Assembly (NCBI GenBank): GCA_947478365.1
Contig: CANJWG010000008.1
Location: 1 to 34,776 of the forward strand
Direction of reading: 5' to 3'
Length of the DNA: 34,776 nucleotides
Source of the DNA: Flavobacteriaceae bacterium
GTDB taxonomy: Bacteria > Bacteroidota > Bacteroidia > Flavobacteriales > Flavobacteriaceae
Under the pieces are notes generated by a model. It saw nothing but the letters and a program-made list of their open reading frames with translations, ran no database searches and was not told where the DNA came from. This document shows positions 9,193 to 18,275 of the stretch, one piece after another. Each line of letters starts with the position of its first letter. The first letter of the stretch is position 1. The translations under genes and the position numbers were made by a program.

Positions 9193-11058
9193 ATGAAAAA
9201 TCTATATATAGCATTAAGTTTTGTTGTGATCAGTATTACTGTTTCGGCACAAAATAAAAACACCAAGATAGCAGATAAACTATTCGCCCGATTTGAATAT
9301 GTTGATGCTGTTAAAGAATATCAGAAATTGGTTGAAAACGGTAAAGCCGATCCTTATGTGTATAAGCAATTAGCCGATGCCAATTATAATATGTTCAATT
9401 CCGCAGAAGCTATTAAATGGTATGCAAAAGCTACTGAAACGCAACAGGATGCTGAAACCTATTACCGTTATGCTCAAATGTTCAAAGCGGAAGGAAAATA
9501 CGATGACGCTAACAAACAAATGAGAAAATTTGCAACTGCTGCTCCAAATGACTTGAGAACAAAAGCATTTAATGAAAATCAAAATTATATTCCGAGTTTA
9601 TTGGATAAAACAAAGTTATTCGATCTTAAAACTTCTGAGATTAGTAGCGACAAATCTGATTTTGGAGCCGTATTATATGACAACAGTTTGTATTTTACTA
9701 GTGCCAGAAATGGAGCTAGAAAAACCTACGGTTGGACAGAGGAGCCTTTCCTAGACATTTATAAAGCGGATTATAATGCCGATGGAACTATCACAAATGC
9801 TTCGCCTGTAACGGAGTTAAATTCGAAATGGCATGATGGGCCAATAACTATAAGTACTGATGGTAAAACGGCTTATTTTGCTAGCGAAAGCTATAAAGAG
9901 AAACAATTTTCAGCTAAAGATAAAAAGGCAAATGCTAAATTCAGTCAAGTGTATCTTTTCAGCGCAACTAAAAATGGTGACTCTTGGGGAGGTATTTCTT
10001 CTTTGCCATTTAATGATAAGTCATTTTCAAACAGTAATCCAAGTTTAAGTCGTGATGGTAAAACCTTGTATTTTACTTCTAACAGACCTTCAAGTGTTGG
10101 CGGAACAGATATTTGGAAAGTAGCTGTAAATGCTGACGGAACTTATGGTGAGCCTCAAAATTTAGGGGTAAAAGTAAATACAGAAGGAAATGAAACGTTT
10201 CCTTTTATTGCTGATGACAACAAAACCTTATATTTTGCTTCAAGCGGAAAACAAGGTTTCGGTGGATTGGACGTGTTTCAAATTGATTTAACTAATGGTG
10301 AAGCTACTAATTTAGGCAAGCCAGTAAATAGTGAAAAAGATGATTTTGCCTTTACCTTTAACGGAAACAAAAAAATTGGGTTTTTGTCAAGCAACCGAGG
10401 TGGAAACGATGACATCTTTATCGTTAATCCAATCTGCGCTGTTGATGTGTTAATTGTTGTTACAAACGCTAAAACAGGTGAAATTTTAGTCAATGCAAGC
10501 GTTTCTATATTGGATGACAAGAAAAATGTTATCGCTACGGAAATGTCAAATGCAAAAGGCGAAGTTAGCTTTAAAGTTGAATGCGACCGAGCTTATGTAG
10601 TTCAGGCTTCAAAAGATGGTTTTGAAGGCAATACTTTTGCGGTAACTAAAAGCAAAGGGCCTAAAGCAAAAGTGGACGCAGCATTACAACCAATAGATGT
10701 CATTGTAACTGAAACAGAAATTATCTTAAAACCAATTTACTTTGAATTTGACAAAAGCAATATCACTCAAGAAGGTGCATTTGAGTTAGACAAATTGGTT
10801 CAAGTGATGAAAAATAACGATAAGATGGTCATCTTAGCTAAATCACACACCGATAGCAGAGGAGGTGACAACTATAATTTAACATTATCTGAAAGAAGAG
10901 TAAAATCAACTGTTCAATACATAATTTCTAAAGGAATTGATGCCAGCAGAATTTCTGGAAAAGGAATGGGCGAATTGGAACCAAAAGAAGTTTGCAATAC
11001 ATGTACAGAAGCACAACATGCGCTAAACAGACGTTCAGAATTCTTGATTGTAAAGTAA
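9193..11058 (+). CDS. PorE-like OmpA-family lipid/peptidoglycan-associated protein (TPR, propeller, CRD, OmpA)
   Basis: This 621-residue envelope protein has the domain order of T9SS component PorE. A signal peptide ends VSAQ (about residue 20). TPR-like helices span 25-120 and a WD40/PD40-like propeller spans about 140-410, with repeated S-x-DGKT-x-YF motifs. A carboxypeptidase-regulatory-like fold covers 415-500. The OmpA peptidoglycan-binding domain covers 515-621, with HTDSRGGDNYNLTLSERR and a conserved final N-R-R-S-E-F. No lipobox Cys is seen after the signal, unlike lipoprotein members. Within this operon it probably anchors the PorP/SprF and adhesin complex to peptidoglycan; this role is inferred from family and context. 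A strong terminator follows at 11083. Confidence 0.9.
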   Translation: MKNLYIALSFVVISITVSAQNKNTKIADKLFARFEYVDAVKEYQKLVENGKADPYVYKQLADANYNMFNSAEAIKWYAKATETQQDAETYYRYAQMFKAEGKYDDANKQMRKFATAAPNDLRTKAFNENQNYIPSLLDKTKLFDLKTSEISSDKSDFGAVLYDNSLYFTSARNGARKTYGWTEEPFLDIYKADYNADGTITNASPVTELNSKWHDGPITISTDGKTAYFASESYKEKQFSAKDKKANAKFSQVYLFSATKNGDSWGGISSLPFNDKSFSNSNPSLSRDGKTLYFTSNRPSSVGGTDIWKVAVNADGTYGEPQNLGVKVNTEGNETFPFIADDNKTLYFASSGKQGFGGLDVFQIDLTNGEATNLGKPVNSEKDDFAFTFNGNKKIGFLSSNRGGNDDIFIVNPICAVDVLIVVTNAKTGEILVNASVSILDDKKNVIATEMSNAKGEVSFKVECDRAYVVQASKDGFEGNTFAVTKSKGPKAKVDAALQPIDVIVTETEIILKPIYFEFDKSNITQEGAFELDKLVQVMKNNDKMVILAKSHTDSRGGDNYNLTLSERRVKSTVQYIISKGIDASRISGKGMGELEPKEVCNTCTEAQHALNRRSEFLIVK

Positions 11059-11082
11059 TTTAATTCTTTGTTAGAACAGAAC

Positions 11083-11109
11083 AAAAACCGAGCTATAGGC
11101 TCGGTTTTT
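11083..11109 (+). terminator. Rho-independent terminator after the adhesin operon
   Basis: The stem ACCGAGC / GCTCGGT encloses a 5-nt loop and is flanked by A and T tracts. It begins 24 bp after the PorE-like stop codon. The A tract upstream could make it work in both directions. Confidence 0.9.
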
Positions 11110-11381
11110 GTTTACTATTTATGTTATATCTAGATATGAAAAAGCTTTTTAAACAGTTTAAATTAAATTTCTTATTTGTTTTGTGATTTTAAACAATTAC
11201 ATAGCAATGAATTTTATCAAACTTCAAATAAACTTGTTTTTACGAATAATAATTTCTTCTATATTTATAAAAGGTAATAGATTATCAAAATTAAGACAAC
11301 TAATTGAAATGACAATAAAAAAGGTTTAACCTAATCATCTTCTTCTTTATTAGTATTGATAAACTAAAACCAACAAGTAAC
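11110..11381. other. AT-rich intergenic stretch without a recognised gene
   Basis: About 270 bp between two convergent terminators. I see no RNA gene, repeat or convincing reading frame; the only ATG frame of note is 40 codons (11207-11329) and is treated as chance. Confidence 0.6.
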
Positions 11382-11414
11382 AAAAAGAGTCCCAAATAAT
11401 TCGGGACTCTTTTT
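11382..11414 (-). terminator. Rho-independent terminator of the TonB receptor/lipoprotein operon
   Basis: A perfect 12-bp stem AAAAAGAGTCCC / GGGACTCTTTTT encloses a 9-nt loop. It lies 17 bp downstream of the stop codon of the minus-strand DUF5689 gene and ends in T on that strand. The A/T flanks make it potentially bidirectional. Confidence 0.9.
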
Positions 11415-11431
11415 GTTTGATAAACTAAATA

Positions 11432-12817
11432 CTAGTTTATAACAATATCATCTATACGCATTGTAGTAGTAACACCGTTAACCCCGTTTCCTTCATATAT
11501 GAAAATAAAAAAACCATTTCCTGTTAACCCAACAGGTATTGCATAATTCCCACTAGAAGTAAAATTTGTAGCATATCCAGAAGCTGGACCATTCGGAATG
11601 TTAAAACTAGATGTTATATCTACTAACATGGAATTAGTTACAGTTCCACCAAGCACATAGCTTGTAGAGTAATATACTTTTAATGGAGAACCATTATCAT
11701 AACCAGATTGCGTTTTAAAAGAAAAAGTATTTGCCGCTGCCAAATCAACAGGAACAATAAATGCTGTTCTATTTGCCTCTGCGATTGGAATACCACTAGT
11801 ACCGGTATATGAAGACATTTCTAAGAATTTATTCGTGTTAAAAGTTTTTACTTTCCAATATCTATTACCTACCAATGCATCGTTTATGTATTTAGGAAAA
11901 TTCGTTTGGTTAACATCGTAAGAAGTAAAAGGCTCATTCAATGTTCCAACAGATGTAATTGCTTCTCCAACAATTGGAGGTGCTGCATCAAAACGAGCTT
12001 GTGTTAATTGAATATCGCTTTCGTATCTTACAATAAACTGAAAATCAGTGTCATATTTTGTCAAAACACCTCTAATTTTTCCACTACCTGTTGGAACTTG
12101 ATTTCCTGTAAAAGGGCAAAAACTACTGAAACGTATAATTTGCTCAGCACCACCAGTAGAAGAAATAAGTGTATGATTAGTAGCTCCTCCTCCAGAATCT
12201 ATATCATAATATGTTCTATTAATTGATCCTTCTGAGAATTGAACATTATCTAATTCAACTAAAGTGTTTTGGTTAACATCATTATATGCAGTTTCTAAAC
12301 TCATTGTTCTAACCATGGCGCTTTCTGGTTCAATTGTAGCTGAAGGGAATAAATGATCTTGCCATTCAAACTCCGATATTCTACCAATAGTCCCTTCATA
12401 TAATGACCCTATTTGTAATGAACCATAAACAATTGCAGAATACAAACCGTTTAGTTTGATATACACTTTTCTTCCTGGTGTAAATCCTTTTCCATATAAT
12501 GTAGTTATATTCAAAGGAACGCTAAACCCTATAGGATTTGAACCGTCAGTTGGAATGGTTTGAAAAGAAATTGACTTATAAAAGGTTCCTTTTTCATCAC
12601 TAGAAGTTACATAAGCTTCGATTATATCATCGGTAGTAAATTGAACCGGAGTTGCAGTTGCTGCAGAATTAACAGAAACTACCGTTCTAGTAGTTGCTAA
12701 TTCATAAGTAACTAAAGTACTCTCTGGTGTAGTATAATTATCATCATTAGCACACCCTGAAAGTAGTCCAAATGCCAACGATAATAGTAATCCTGATTTT
12801 AAAATTATTTTTTTCAT
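11432..12817 (-). CDS. DUF5689 domain lipoprotein with choice-of-anchor J-like C-terminus
   Basis: This 461-residue protein begins with a lipoprotein signal and lipobox LLSGC (Cys about 22), so it is predicted to be lipid-anchored in the outer membrane. Residues about 40-270 resemble DUF5689, an OB-fold-like domain: EAYVTSSDEKGTFYKSI is a typical OB strand pattern, followed by G-x-KVYIKLNGL. Residues about 290-461 form a jelly-roll/choice-of-anchor J-like domain ending MRIDDIVIN. It is last of three genes, 9 bp after the anchor J lipoprotein and downstream of the TonB receptor. A surface ligand-capture role is inferred; nucleic acid is one candidate ligand because OB folds often bind it. Substrate unproven. 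Confidence 0.82.
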   Translation of the reverse strand: MKKIILKSGLLLSLAFGLLSGCANDDNYTTPESTLVTYELATTRTVVSVNSAATATPVQFTTDDIIEAYVTSSDEKGTFYKSISFQTIPTDGSNPIGFSVPLNITTLYGKGFTPGRKVYIKLNGLYSAIVYGSLQIGSLYEGTIGRISEFEWQDHLFPSATIEPESAMVRTMSLETAYNDVNQNTLVELDNVQFSEGSINRTYYDIDSGGGATNHTLISSTGGAEQIIRFSSFCPFTGNQVPTGSGKIRGVLTKYDTDFQFIVRYESDIQLTQARFDAAPPIVGEAITSVGTLNEPFTSYDVNQTNFPKYINDALVGNRYWKVKTFNTNKFLEMSSYTGTSGIPIAEANRTAFIVPVDLAAANTFSFKTQSGYDNGSPLKVYYSTSYVLGGTVTNSMLVDITSSFNIPNGPASGYATNFTSSGNYAIPVGLTGNGFFIFIYEGNGVNGVTTTMRIDDIVIN

Positions 12818-12826
12818 AGTTGTAAT

Positions 12827-13501
12827 TTATTTTTTATCTACAATTCTAACATTATCTATTTCCCAAGTTCCATCAAGAGAAAAATTAGTTCCTGAACTTT
12901 TTACTCTAAATGCTAAATAAATGTTCCCGTCTGCATTTCCTGTATAACCAGACAAATCAATTAAACCCGAACTAAAGAAATCAAAATTAGTATCAAAATT
13001 TAATGGTGGTTTAGTAAATGGAATTACTTCCCAGGTTGCAGCAATTACATTGGTTCCGTCAAAATTAGTAGAAACCAATAAATCTATTGAATTGGAAGTA
13101 GAGGAAACATATGCTTGAGCAACATCAAATGCCAGTTTTTCATTCTCGTAGGTATTCATACTAATAGCCGGAGAAACCAACCATCCAATGTTAGAAGCCT
13201 GTCCAGATTGGTATCCTGTAAATTCAGCATATTTATCTGAATAATAAATGCCTTGTTCCCATTTTACTGTTCCTGCTTCAGAAAAATTTGTCCAACCTGC
13301 AAGGTTTATTGGATCTCCATCAACATTATTACTTGTAAAATCCTCAAAGAGTTTATATTCAGATAAGTTAGGATTTTTAATATCGTCTTCAGGTGAACAT
13401 CCTGAAAAAGATATCAAAACAAAAAATGCAACAAATAATTTAATTGTTTTACTCACAATTGTAAAATTATTTTTTGGGTATTCATGAATCTCTGATTTCA
13501 T
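12827..13501 (-). CDS. choice-of-anchor J domain lipoprotein
   Basis: This small lipoprotein has lipobox SFSGC and one jelly-roll/choice-of-anchor J-like domain, starting YKLFEDFTSNN and ending GTWEIDNVRIVDKK. The long frame opens at 13525 inside the TonB receptor gene. I chose the ATG at 13501, just after that gene's stop codon. A GTG at 13456 would give a more normal 19-residue lipoprotein signal (VSKTIKLFVAFFVLISFSGC), because the ATG leaves a long polar stretch before the hydrophobic core. The protein sits between the receptor and the DUF5689 lipoprotein and probably forms the cell-surface part of the same uptake system. The ligand cannot be read from sequence. Confidence 0.8.
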   Translation of the reverse strand: MKSEIHEYPKNNFTIVSKTIKLFVAFFVLISFSGCSPEDDIKNPNLSEYKLFEDFTSNNVDGDPINLAGWTNFSEAGTVKWEQGIYYSDKYAEFTGYQSGQASNIGWLVSPAISMNTYENEKLAFDVAQAYVSSTSNSIDLLVSTNFDGTNVIAATWEVIPFTKPPLNFDTNFDFFSSGLIDLSGYTGNADGNIYLAFRVKSSGTNFSLDGTWEIDNVRIVDKK

Positions 13502-13511
13502 AGCTGTATTA

Positions 13512-16322
13512 TTATAAATTAACATAAAGATTTAAAAAGTAGGTTCTACCAAATCCGTAGAAATATCTTGGCCCAAATGATGGAGTCCCGCTAGAAACAT
13601 CTTGATTTAACTCTCTAAAGTTTCCGTTTCTTACTTGTTCAAAACCACCGGTTTTGTAACTTACATCAAAAACATTATTTACTGATGCAAAAAAACCAAA
13701 GGTAGTGTTTTTTATTTTCCAAGATTTTCCTCCTGTCAAATTGAACAACATAAAGTCGTCAAATTTTTCTTGTTTTAACAATTCTTTTGCTCTTTCATCG
13801 GTTGCTTCAGGAAATGGTAAACCTTCATTATCAAGAGGGTTTTTGAAGAAATTATCGGTTCTTAATAAAGACGCTACATCCAAATAGTTATTGCCGAGAT
13901 AATTGGCATTGGCACCAATCCACCAAAATTTAGGATCTCTGTATTCAATCCCTAAAGAGGCTGCAGTTTGTGGTCCGCCCGGAAGACGATATCCTTTTAA
14001 TTTAGATGAACCAAAATCGGTTACAGGATTGGTATTAACATCTGATGCAAGGTTATCATTACTAATAGAAACGTTAGGGTTATTATTATAAGTATATTCC
14101 CCGTAAGCTCCGGAAAGAGATATTTTAATGGTAGAAGTAATTTGATATTCCATTCCTAGTTCAACACCAATGTTTTGTTTTTCAATATTGGATACTGTTT
14201 CTGCCACAAAAGCATCGCCTCCATCACCGTCTGTATCGTCAAAGATTCCCTCACCAAAGAAAAATGAAGTTTCAGTAGCATTTTTGATATTAGTATAAAA
14301 AGCGGTCAATCTCGATTTAAATCTAGGTGCTTTTATGATGTAACTTGCGTCAAGACTTGTAATGTTCTCTGATTTAATTCCTTCAACTACATTGTCATTT
14401 AAACGTGCATTCGGAAAAACATTTCTTAGAGCTGGAGCTTTTGTCAAATAGGCAGCATTAAAAGTTAAAAACTTTTTCCCTGTAATCTTATAGGTTAAAC
14501 CACCTTTAAATCCAAAATTCTCAAATATATATTTATCACTTTTACCAAATGAATTAGTAGGATACAACCCATTTCTGTATAATCCTTCTCTTTGGTATTG
14601 AGTTCTTGCAAAAGATTGAGCTAAGTAGAAATCTATTTTTTTATAAGTAAACTTAAACTGTGTAAATGCATCTGCAGTATTTGCCAATAAGTTATAGTTG
14701 TATGCAAAAGTATCTCCAACAACCACATTTCTGTTCGGATTATTCAAATCAGATTGTTGTTCTGATCCCACTTGAAAATTATCGTAATCTTGATAATATT
14801 GACCCCCTAATAAATCCAATACATTAGCAAAGTTATGAGACACTAATTTTCTAAAGGTTGCCCCAGCATTCATATTAATATTATCAGCAAGTTGAGAGCT
14901 TAATATCGAATTTGCTGTCCATACTTTATCGTCTGTTCTGTCTTCAAATAATATATAGGCGCTATGACCGTCAGATGTGCTTCTGTTGGTTTGGTATAAT
15001 TGATTCCAGTTGATTTGTCTGTTTGCTAAGAATATGGGGGCTTGATCAATACCCGCTTGTACATTCGCCGGATCATCTCCTAAAAAGTCTGTATAATCAT
15101 CCGGATTGTAGGCAGATGTATAAAAGCTTGGTAAATTTCTGTAATAGGTAGGGTCCGGATTATCAGCACCTTGATTTCTAAGTCTACTACTTCCAATTCT
15201 ACCGAACTGATGTGATATACTTGTCATTAAATTAGTCTTGTCTGAAATTTTCCAAAAATGATTTAACATCAATATTGGCTCTTCAACATTTCTATCTCTT
15301 GAATTACGCTTTTGACCATCTTGCCAACCCCAAAACGAATTATATTTTATTCCGGCTAATCTATTTACTTCGGCAGTGTTAGGCGAATTTCTTCCTCTAC
15401 TATTTTGTGCAAAAATAAAGGTAAAGTTTAATGAGTGGTGTTGATTAAATTTCTTTTCAACACTAGCAAATAAAGATTTGGCATCATAATCTGTCCCTTC
15501 AAAGTAACCTTCATTTGCTACACGTCCTGAAGCAGAAACTACAAAAGCCCATCCTTTTGAACTCATTCCCGAAGCATGGGTAACCATTCCTCTTCCTGTA
15601 TAGTTAGTATTTGTTGCAGAGGCAGAAATTCTAGTCCCTTTTCTATAAATTGAAGCCCTTGTATTTATTTCTTGGGTTCCAAGAATCCCTCCAAAAGTAT
15701 AATCCGAAGGCAATGTCCCATTTGTAAATTCTTGATTTCTTGTAGCATCATTTAATCCTCCCCAGTTACCCCATTGAGGACGACCATCATAAATTTTATT
15801 CATTACAACACCATTAATCATAGTCGTTGAATTTTCATTATCTAGACCTCTGATTCTAAAACGAGCTTGTCCCCAATTAAATGCTGCCGCTTGTTGGTAT
15901 GTATCTCTTGAAGCTTGCAACAAACCTGCCGTACTTTCTGAACCACTATTATCATCCCCTAAATCATTTTCGGTAATGGTAATTAAACTCAATTGTTGTT
16001 CAATGGTTAAATCCTCTTCCATTACAACAAAACCTATATCTAAGATTTTACCATCTTCAATATCAATTAATATCAACTGATCTTTAAGCCCAGCACTTTT
16101 GATTTGAAGTAATTGGCTTCCTTTTGGTACTTCTTTGAAAGTAAAGGTTCCAAAGACATCTGTTAAAGATGTTAAGCTAGTGTTTTGAATAGAAACTACT
16201 ACGTTTTGAATTGGTTTTTGTGTTTTTGATTCTACTACTTTTCCTGTAACTCCAGTAGCTGTTTGAGCAAAGCTAAAAAGCACTTGCATTACGAATAATG
16301 AACTAATAACAAGTTTTTTCAT
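13512..16322 (-). CDS. TonB-dependent receptor with carboxypeptidase-regulatory-like N-terminal domain
   Basis: This 936-residue outer-membrane transporter has a signal peptide ending SFAQ (about 20), a carboxypeptidase-regulatory-like beta-sandwich (22-105; TGVTGKVVESKTQKPIQNV), a plug domain (about 115-235; FRIRGLDNENSTTMINGV) and a 22-strand-type barrel to the C-terminal YFLNLYVNL. It lacks a neighbouring SusD gene, so it is not a classical SusCD glycan pair; the following two lipoprotein genes take that place. The substrate is unknown. A -7 box lies upstream at 16380-16387, and the operon ends at the 11382 terminator. The divergent secreted EEP-family enzyme suggests that the imported molecule could be a nucleic-acid or phosphate-ester breakdown product; this is inference. 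Confidence 0.93.
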   Translation of the reverse strand: MKKLVISSLFVMQVLFSFAQTATGVTGKVVESKTQKPIQNVVVSIQNTSLTSLTDVFGTFTFKEVPKGSQLLQIKSAGLKDQLILIDIEDGKILDIGFVVMEEDLTIEQQLSLITITENDLGDDNSGSESTAGLLQASRDTYQQAAAFNWGQARFRIRGLDNENSTTMINGVVMNKIYDGRPQWGNWGGLNDATRNQEFTNGTLPSDYTFGGILGTQEINTRASIYRKGTRISASATNTNYTGRGMVTHASGMSSKGWAFVVSASGRVANEGYFEGTDYDAKSLFASVEKKFNQHHSLNFTFIFAQNSRGRNSPNTAEVNRLAGIKYNSFWGWQDGQKRNSRDRNVEEPILMLNHFWKISDKTNLMTSISHQFGRIGSSRLRNQGADNPDPTYYRNLPSFYTSAYNPDDYTDFLGDDPANVQAGIDQAPIFLANRQINWNQLYQTNRSTSDGHSAYILFEDRTDDKVWTANSILSSQLADNINMNAGATFRKLVSHNFANVLDLLGGQYYQDYDNFQVGSEQQSDLNNPNRNVVVGDTFAYNYNLLANTADAFTQFKFTYKKIDFYLAQSFARTQYQREGLYRNGLYPTNSFGKSDKYIFENFGFKGGLTYKITGKKFLTFNAAYLTKAPALRNVFPNARLNDNVVEGIKSENITSLDASYIIKAPRFKSRLTAFYTNIKNATETSFFFGEGIFDDTDGDGGDAFVAETVSNIEKQNIGVELGMEYQITSTIKISLSGAYGEYTYNNNPNVSISNDNLASDVNTNPVTDFGSSKLKGYRLPGGPQTAASLGIEYRDPKFWWIGANANYLGNNYLDVASLLRTDNFFKNPLDNEGLPFPEATDERAKELLKQEKFDDFMLFNLTGGKSWKIKNTTFGFFASVNNVFDVSYKTGGFEQVRNGNFRELNQDVSSGTPSFGPRYFYGFGRTYFLNLYVNL

Positions 16323-16379
16323 AAATAAAATAAAATTAATTTTCTATATAAATAAGTCTTAATAAAAACTTAAAGCCGA

Positions 16380-16387
16380 CAAATGTA
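16380..16387 (-). promoter_or_regulatory. putative -7 box of the TonB receptor operon
   Basis: On the minus strand the sequence reads TACATTTG, a full match to TAnnTTTG, 57 bp upstream of the receptor ATG. A TTG is present only about 31 nt further upstream, longer than usual, so the -33 element is uncertain. Confidence 0.45.
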
Positions 16388-16407
16388 CATCTTTTAATAA
16401 TATTATC

Positions 16408-16415
16408 TACTTTTG
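16408..16415 (+). promoter_or_regulatory. putative -7 box of the EEP-family gene
   Basis: TACTTTTG matches TAnnTTTG and lies 44 bp upstream of the 16460 ATG. It is back to back with the -7 box of the divergent receptor operon. No clear -33 TTG is visible. Confidence 0.35.
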
Positions 16416-16459
16416 GCTCAAAGTTTTAAAAAAATGACATTAAATTAATATGTAAATTT

Positions 16460-17569
16460 ATGAGAATTAGAAAATTTATAGCCGTTTTCTTTGTTTTATT
16501 CGCAATTTTTGGCGCAAATGCTCAAGCAAAAAAATATATCGTGCATACCGTTGCATTCTATAATTTTGAGAATTTGTTTGATACAATTAATGAGGCGAAT
16601 AATGATGAGGAATGGTTGCCAAACGGAGCTCAGAATTGGACTTCAGAAAAATACAAGCAAAAATTACACAATCTGGCAAGAGTATTATCTGAAATTGGAA
16701 CAACAGAAAATCCAAACAATTCTCCCGTACTTATTGGTGGTGCTGAAATTGAAAACAGACTCGTTTTGGAAGACCTAGTAAAGGAGCCGGCTATCATAGG
16801 TAAAGATTATGGGATAGTACATTTTGAGTCCCCCGATAAAAGAGGAATTGATGTTGCATTATTATATCAGAAGAAACATTTCAAACCTACAAGTTTCAAG
16901 AACATCCCTTTATTGATTTATAAAAATCAACTGAATACTAATACTAAAGAAAAAAATGCCACAGACGACGCTTCTGACGATAAATCAGAAATAGACAAAA
17001 ACCTAGACAGAGTATACACACGAGATATCTTATTAGTTACTGGTTTTCTTGATGGTGAAGAAGTTAATGTCATGGTAAACCACTGGCCATCACGTTCTGG
17101 CGGGGAGAAAAAAAGCTCCCCTTTTCGTGAAGCAGCCGGAAGGTTAAACAGAAAAATAATGGATTCCATCTATAAAATCAATTCTAATGCGAAAATCATT
17201 ACAATGGGAGATTTGAATGACGGAACTTACAACAAAAGCGTAAAAGAAGGCGTAGGTGCCAAACGAAAAAAAGAAGAAGTAAAACAATTCGGTGTATACA
17301 ATCCTTTTGAAGAAATGTTCTACAAAGGAAACGCAACACTTTTCTATCGTGATGCTGGAGATATCTTCGACCAAATCATGGTTTCTGAAGCCTTAATTCA
17401 AAAAGACAATTCTTCTTTCCGTTATTGGAAAGCGGGTATATATAACAAACCCTTCATGATTACTACAGTCGGACAATACAAAGGCTATCCGCTAAGGCAT
17501 GGTGCAAACGAAATAGGATACAGTGACCACTTCCCTGCTTATATTTATCTGATTAAGGAAGCAAAATAA
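16460..17569 (+). CDS. secreted endonuclease/exonuclease/phosphatase (EEP) family protein
   Basis: This 369-residue protein has a signal peptide (MRIRKFIAVFFVLFAIFGANA, about 1-22) and the EEP (DNase I-like) fold. Visible active-site motifs are YNFENLFD (about 33), the metal-binding Glu in GGAEIEN (about 95), NHWPSR (about 207), MGDLND (about 248) and SDHFP (about 353). A Lys/Asp-rich insertion lies between the Glu and His motifs (about 155-182). The enzyme should hydrolyse phosphodiester or phosphate-ester bonds outside the cytoplasm; the fold does not tell DNA, RNA, sphingolipid or other substrates apart. It is divergent from the TonB receptor/DUF5689 operon and may release what that operon imports. 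Confidence 0.88.
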   Translation: MRIRKFIAVFFVLFAIFGANAQAKKYIVHTVAFYNFENLFDTINEANNDEEWLPNGAQNWTSEKYKQKLHNLARVLSEIGTTENPNNSPVLIGGAEIENRLVLEDLVKEPAIIGKDYGIVHFESPDKRGIDVALLYQKKHFKPTSFKNIPLLIYKNQLNTNTKEKNATDDASDDKSEIDKNLDRVYTRDILLVTGFLDGEEVNVMVNHWPSRSGGEKKSSPFREAAGRLNRKIMDSIYKINSNAKIITMGDLNDGTYNKSVKEGVGAKRKKEEVKQFGVYNPFEEMFYKGNATLFYRDAGDIFDQIMVSEALIQKDNSSFRYWKAGIYNKPFMITTVGQYKGYPLRHGANEIGYSDHFPAYIYLIKEAK

Positions 17570-17575
17570 TTTTTT

Positions 17576-17601
17576 AAAGTCTCGAATATCGGGACTTTTT
17601 T
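17576..17601 (+). terminator. Rho-independent terminator after the EEP gene
   Basis: The stem AAAGTCTCG / CGGGACTTT has one T-G wobble pair, a 5-nt AATAT loop and a following T tract. It starts 7 bp after the stop codon and separates this gene from the downstream dioxygenase gene. Confidence 0.85.
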
Positions 17602-17631
17602 ATTTAGTATTTTCGTAAAAACATTTATCTT

Positions 17632-18168
17632 ATGGCAATACCAAAACCATTTAACCTCAACAAATGGATTGACGAAAACCGTCATATATTAAAACCACCC
17701 GTTGGTAACAAAAACATTTATGTTGATTCCGAAGATTATATCGTAATGATTGTGGCTGGTCCAAACGCCCGAAAAGACTATCACTACAACGAGACTGAAG
17801 AATTGTTCTACCAACTCGAAGGCGAAATCACAGTCTATGTACAAGACAATGGCGAAAAGAAAGCGATGGAACTTTCCGCTGGCGATATGTATTTGCATCC
17901 GGCAAAAACACCACATTCGCCCAACAGAAGCGAAGGTTCTATTGGATTAGTAATCGAACTAAAACGTGCCGGCACAAATGCAAAAGATGGCCTACTTTGG
18001 TTTTGCGACAACTGCAACCACAAACTCTACGATGTCTATTTTCCGCTTACCGATATCGAAAAAGATTTTCTAAAACATTTCGAAAATTTCTATAATTCGA
18101 AAGATCTGCGAACATGCAATAAATGCGGAGCCGTAATGGAAAGTGATCCAAGATTTACAGTAAAATAA
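17632..18168 (+). CDS. nbaC: 3-hydroxyanthranilate 3,4-dioxygenase
   Basis: This cytoplasmic cupin dioxygenase opens the ring of 3-hydroxyanthranilate to 2-amino-3-carboxymuconate semialdehyde, in the kynurenine route from tryptophan to quinolinate/NAD or to degradation. All signature residues are visible: the iron ligands H51, E57 and H95, substrate-binding R47 and R99, and the C-terminal rubredoxin-like metal site C125-x-x-C128 plus C162-x-x-C165. The four Cys are kept in bacterial members and some fungal ones but not in animals. At 178 residues it has normal length. No other kynurenine-pathway gene lies in the window, so it probably forms a single-gene unit between a terminator and a repeat. 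Confidence 0.96.
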   Translation: MAIPKPFNLNKWIDENRHILKPPVGNKNIYVDSEDYIVMIVAGPNARKDYHYNETEELFYQLEGEITVYVQDNGEKKAMELSAGDMYLHPAKTPHSPNRSEGSIGLVIELKRAGTNAKDGLLWFCDNCNHKLYDVYFPLTDIEKDFLKHFENFYNSKDLRTCNKCGAVMESDPRFTVK

Positions 18169-18275
18169 TTTTTTATTATTATAAGCACACGTTGATTTTA
18201 TTTCGGAAACATCCTCCCGCTATCTGCGCTACACGGTAGCTTGCTTCTATCGGGGCTAACATTTAACTTCTTATC

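Noticed and set aside
11207-11329. Small 40-codon frame (MNFIKLQINLF...) between two terminators
   Set aside because: Its composition is that of the AT-rich spacer, it has no clear promoter or terminator of its own, and the hydrophobic/basic mix is what chance gives in such DNA.
18205-18262. GC-richer patch (CCTCCCGCTATCTGCGCTAC and onwards) before the inverted repeat, considered as small RNA or riboswitch
   Set aside because: Only a 5-bp hairpin (GCTAC / GTAGC) is evident and no promoter; it may be a remnant of another dispersed repeat, but one copy in the window cannot show this.
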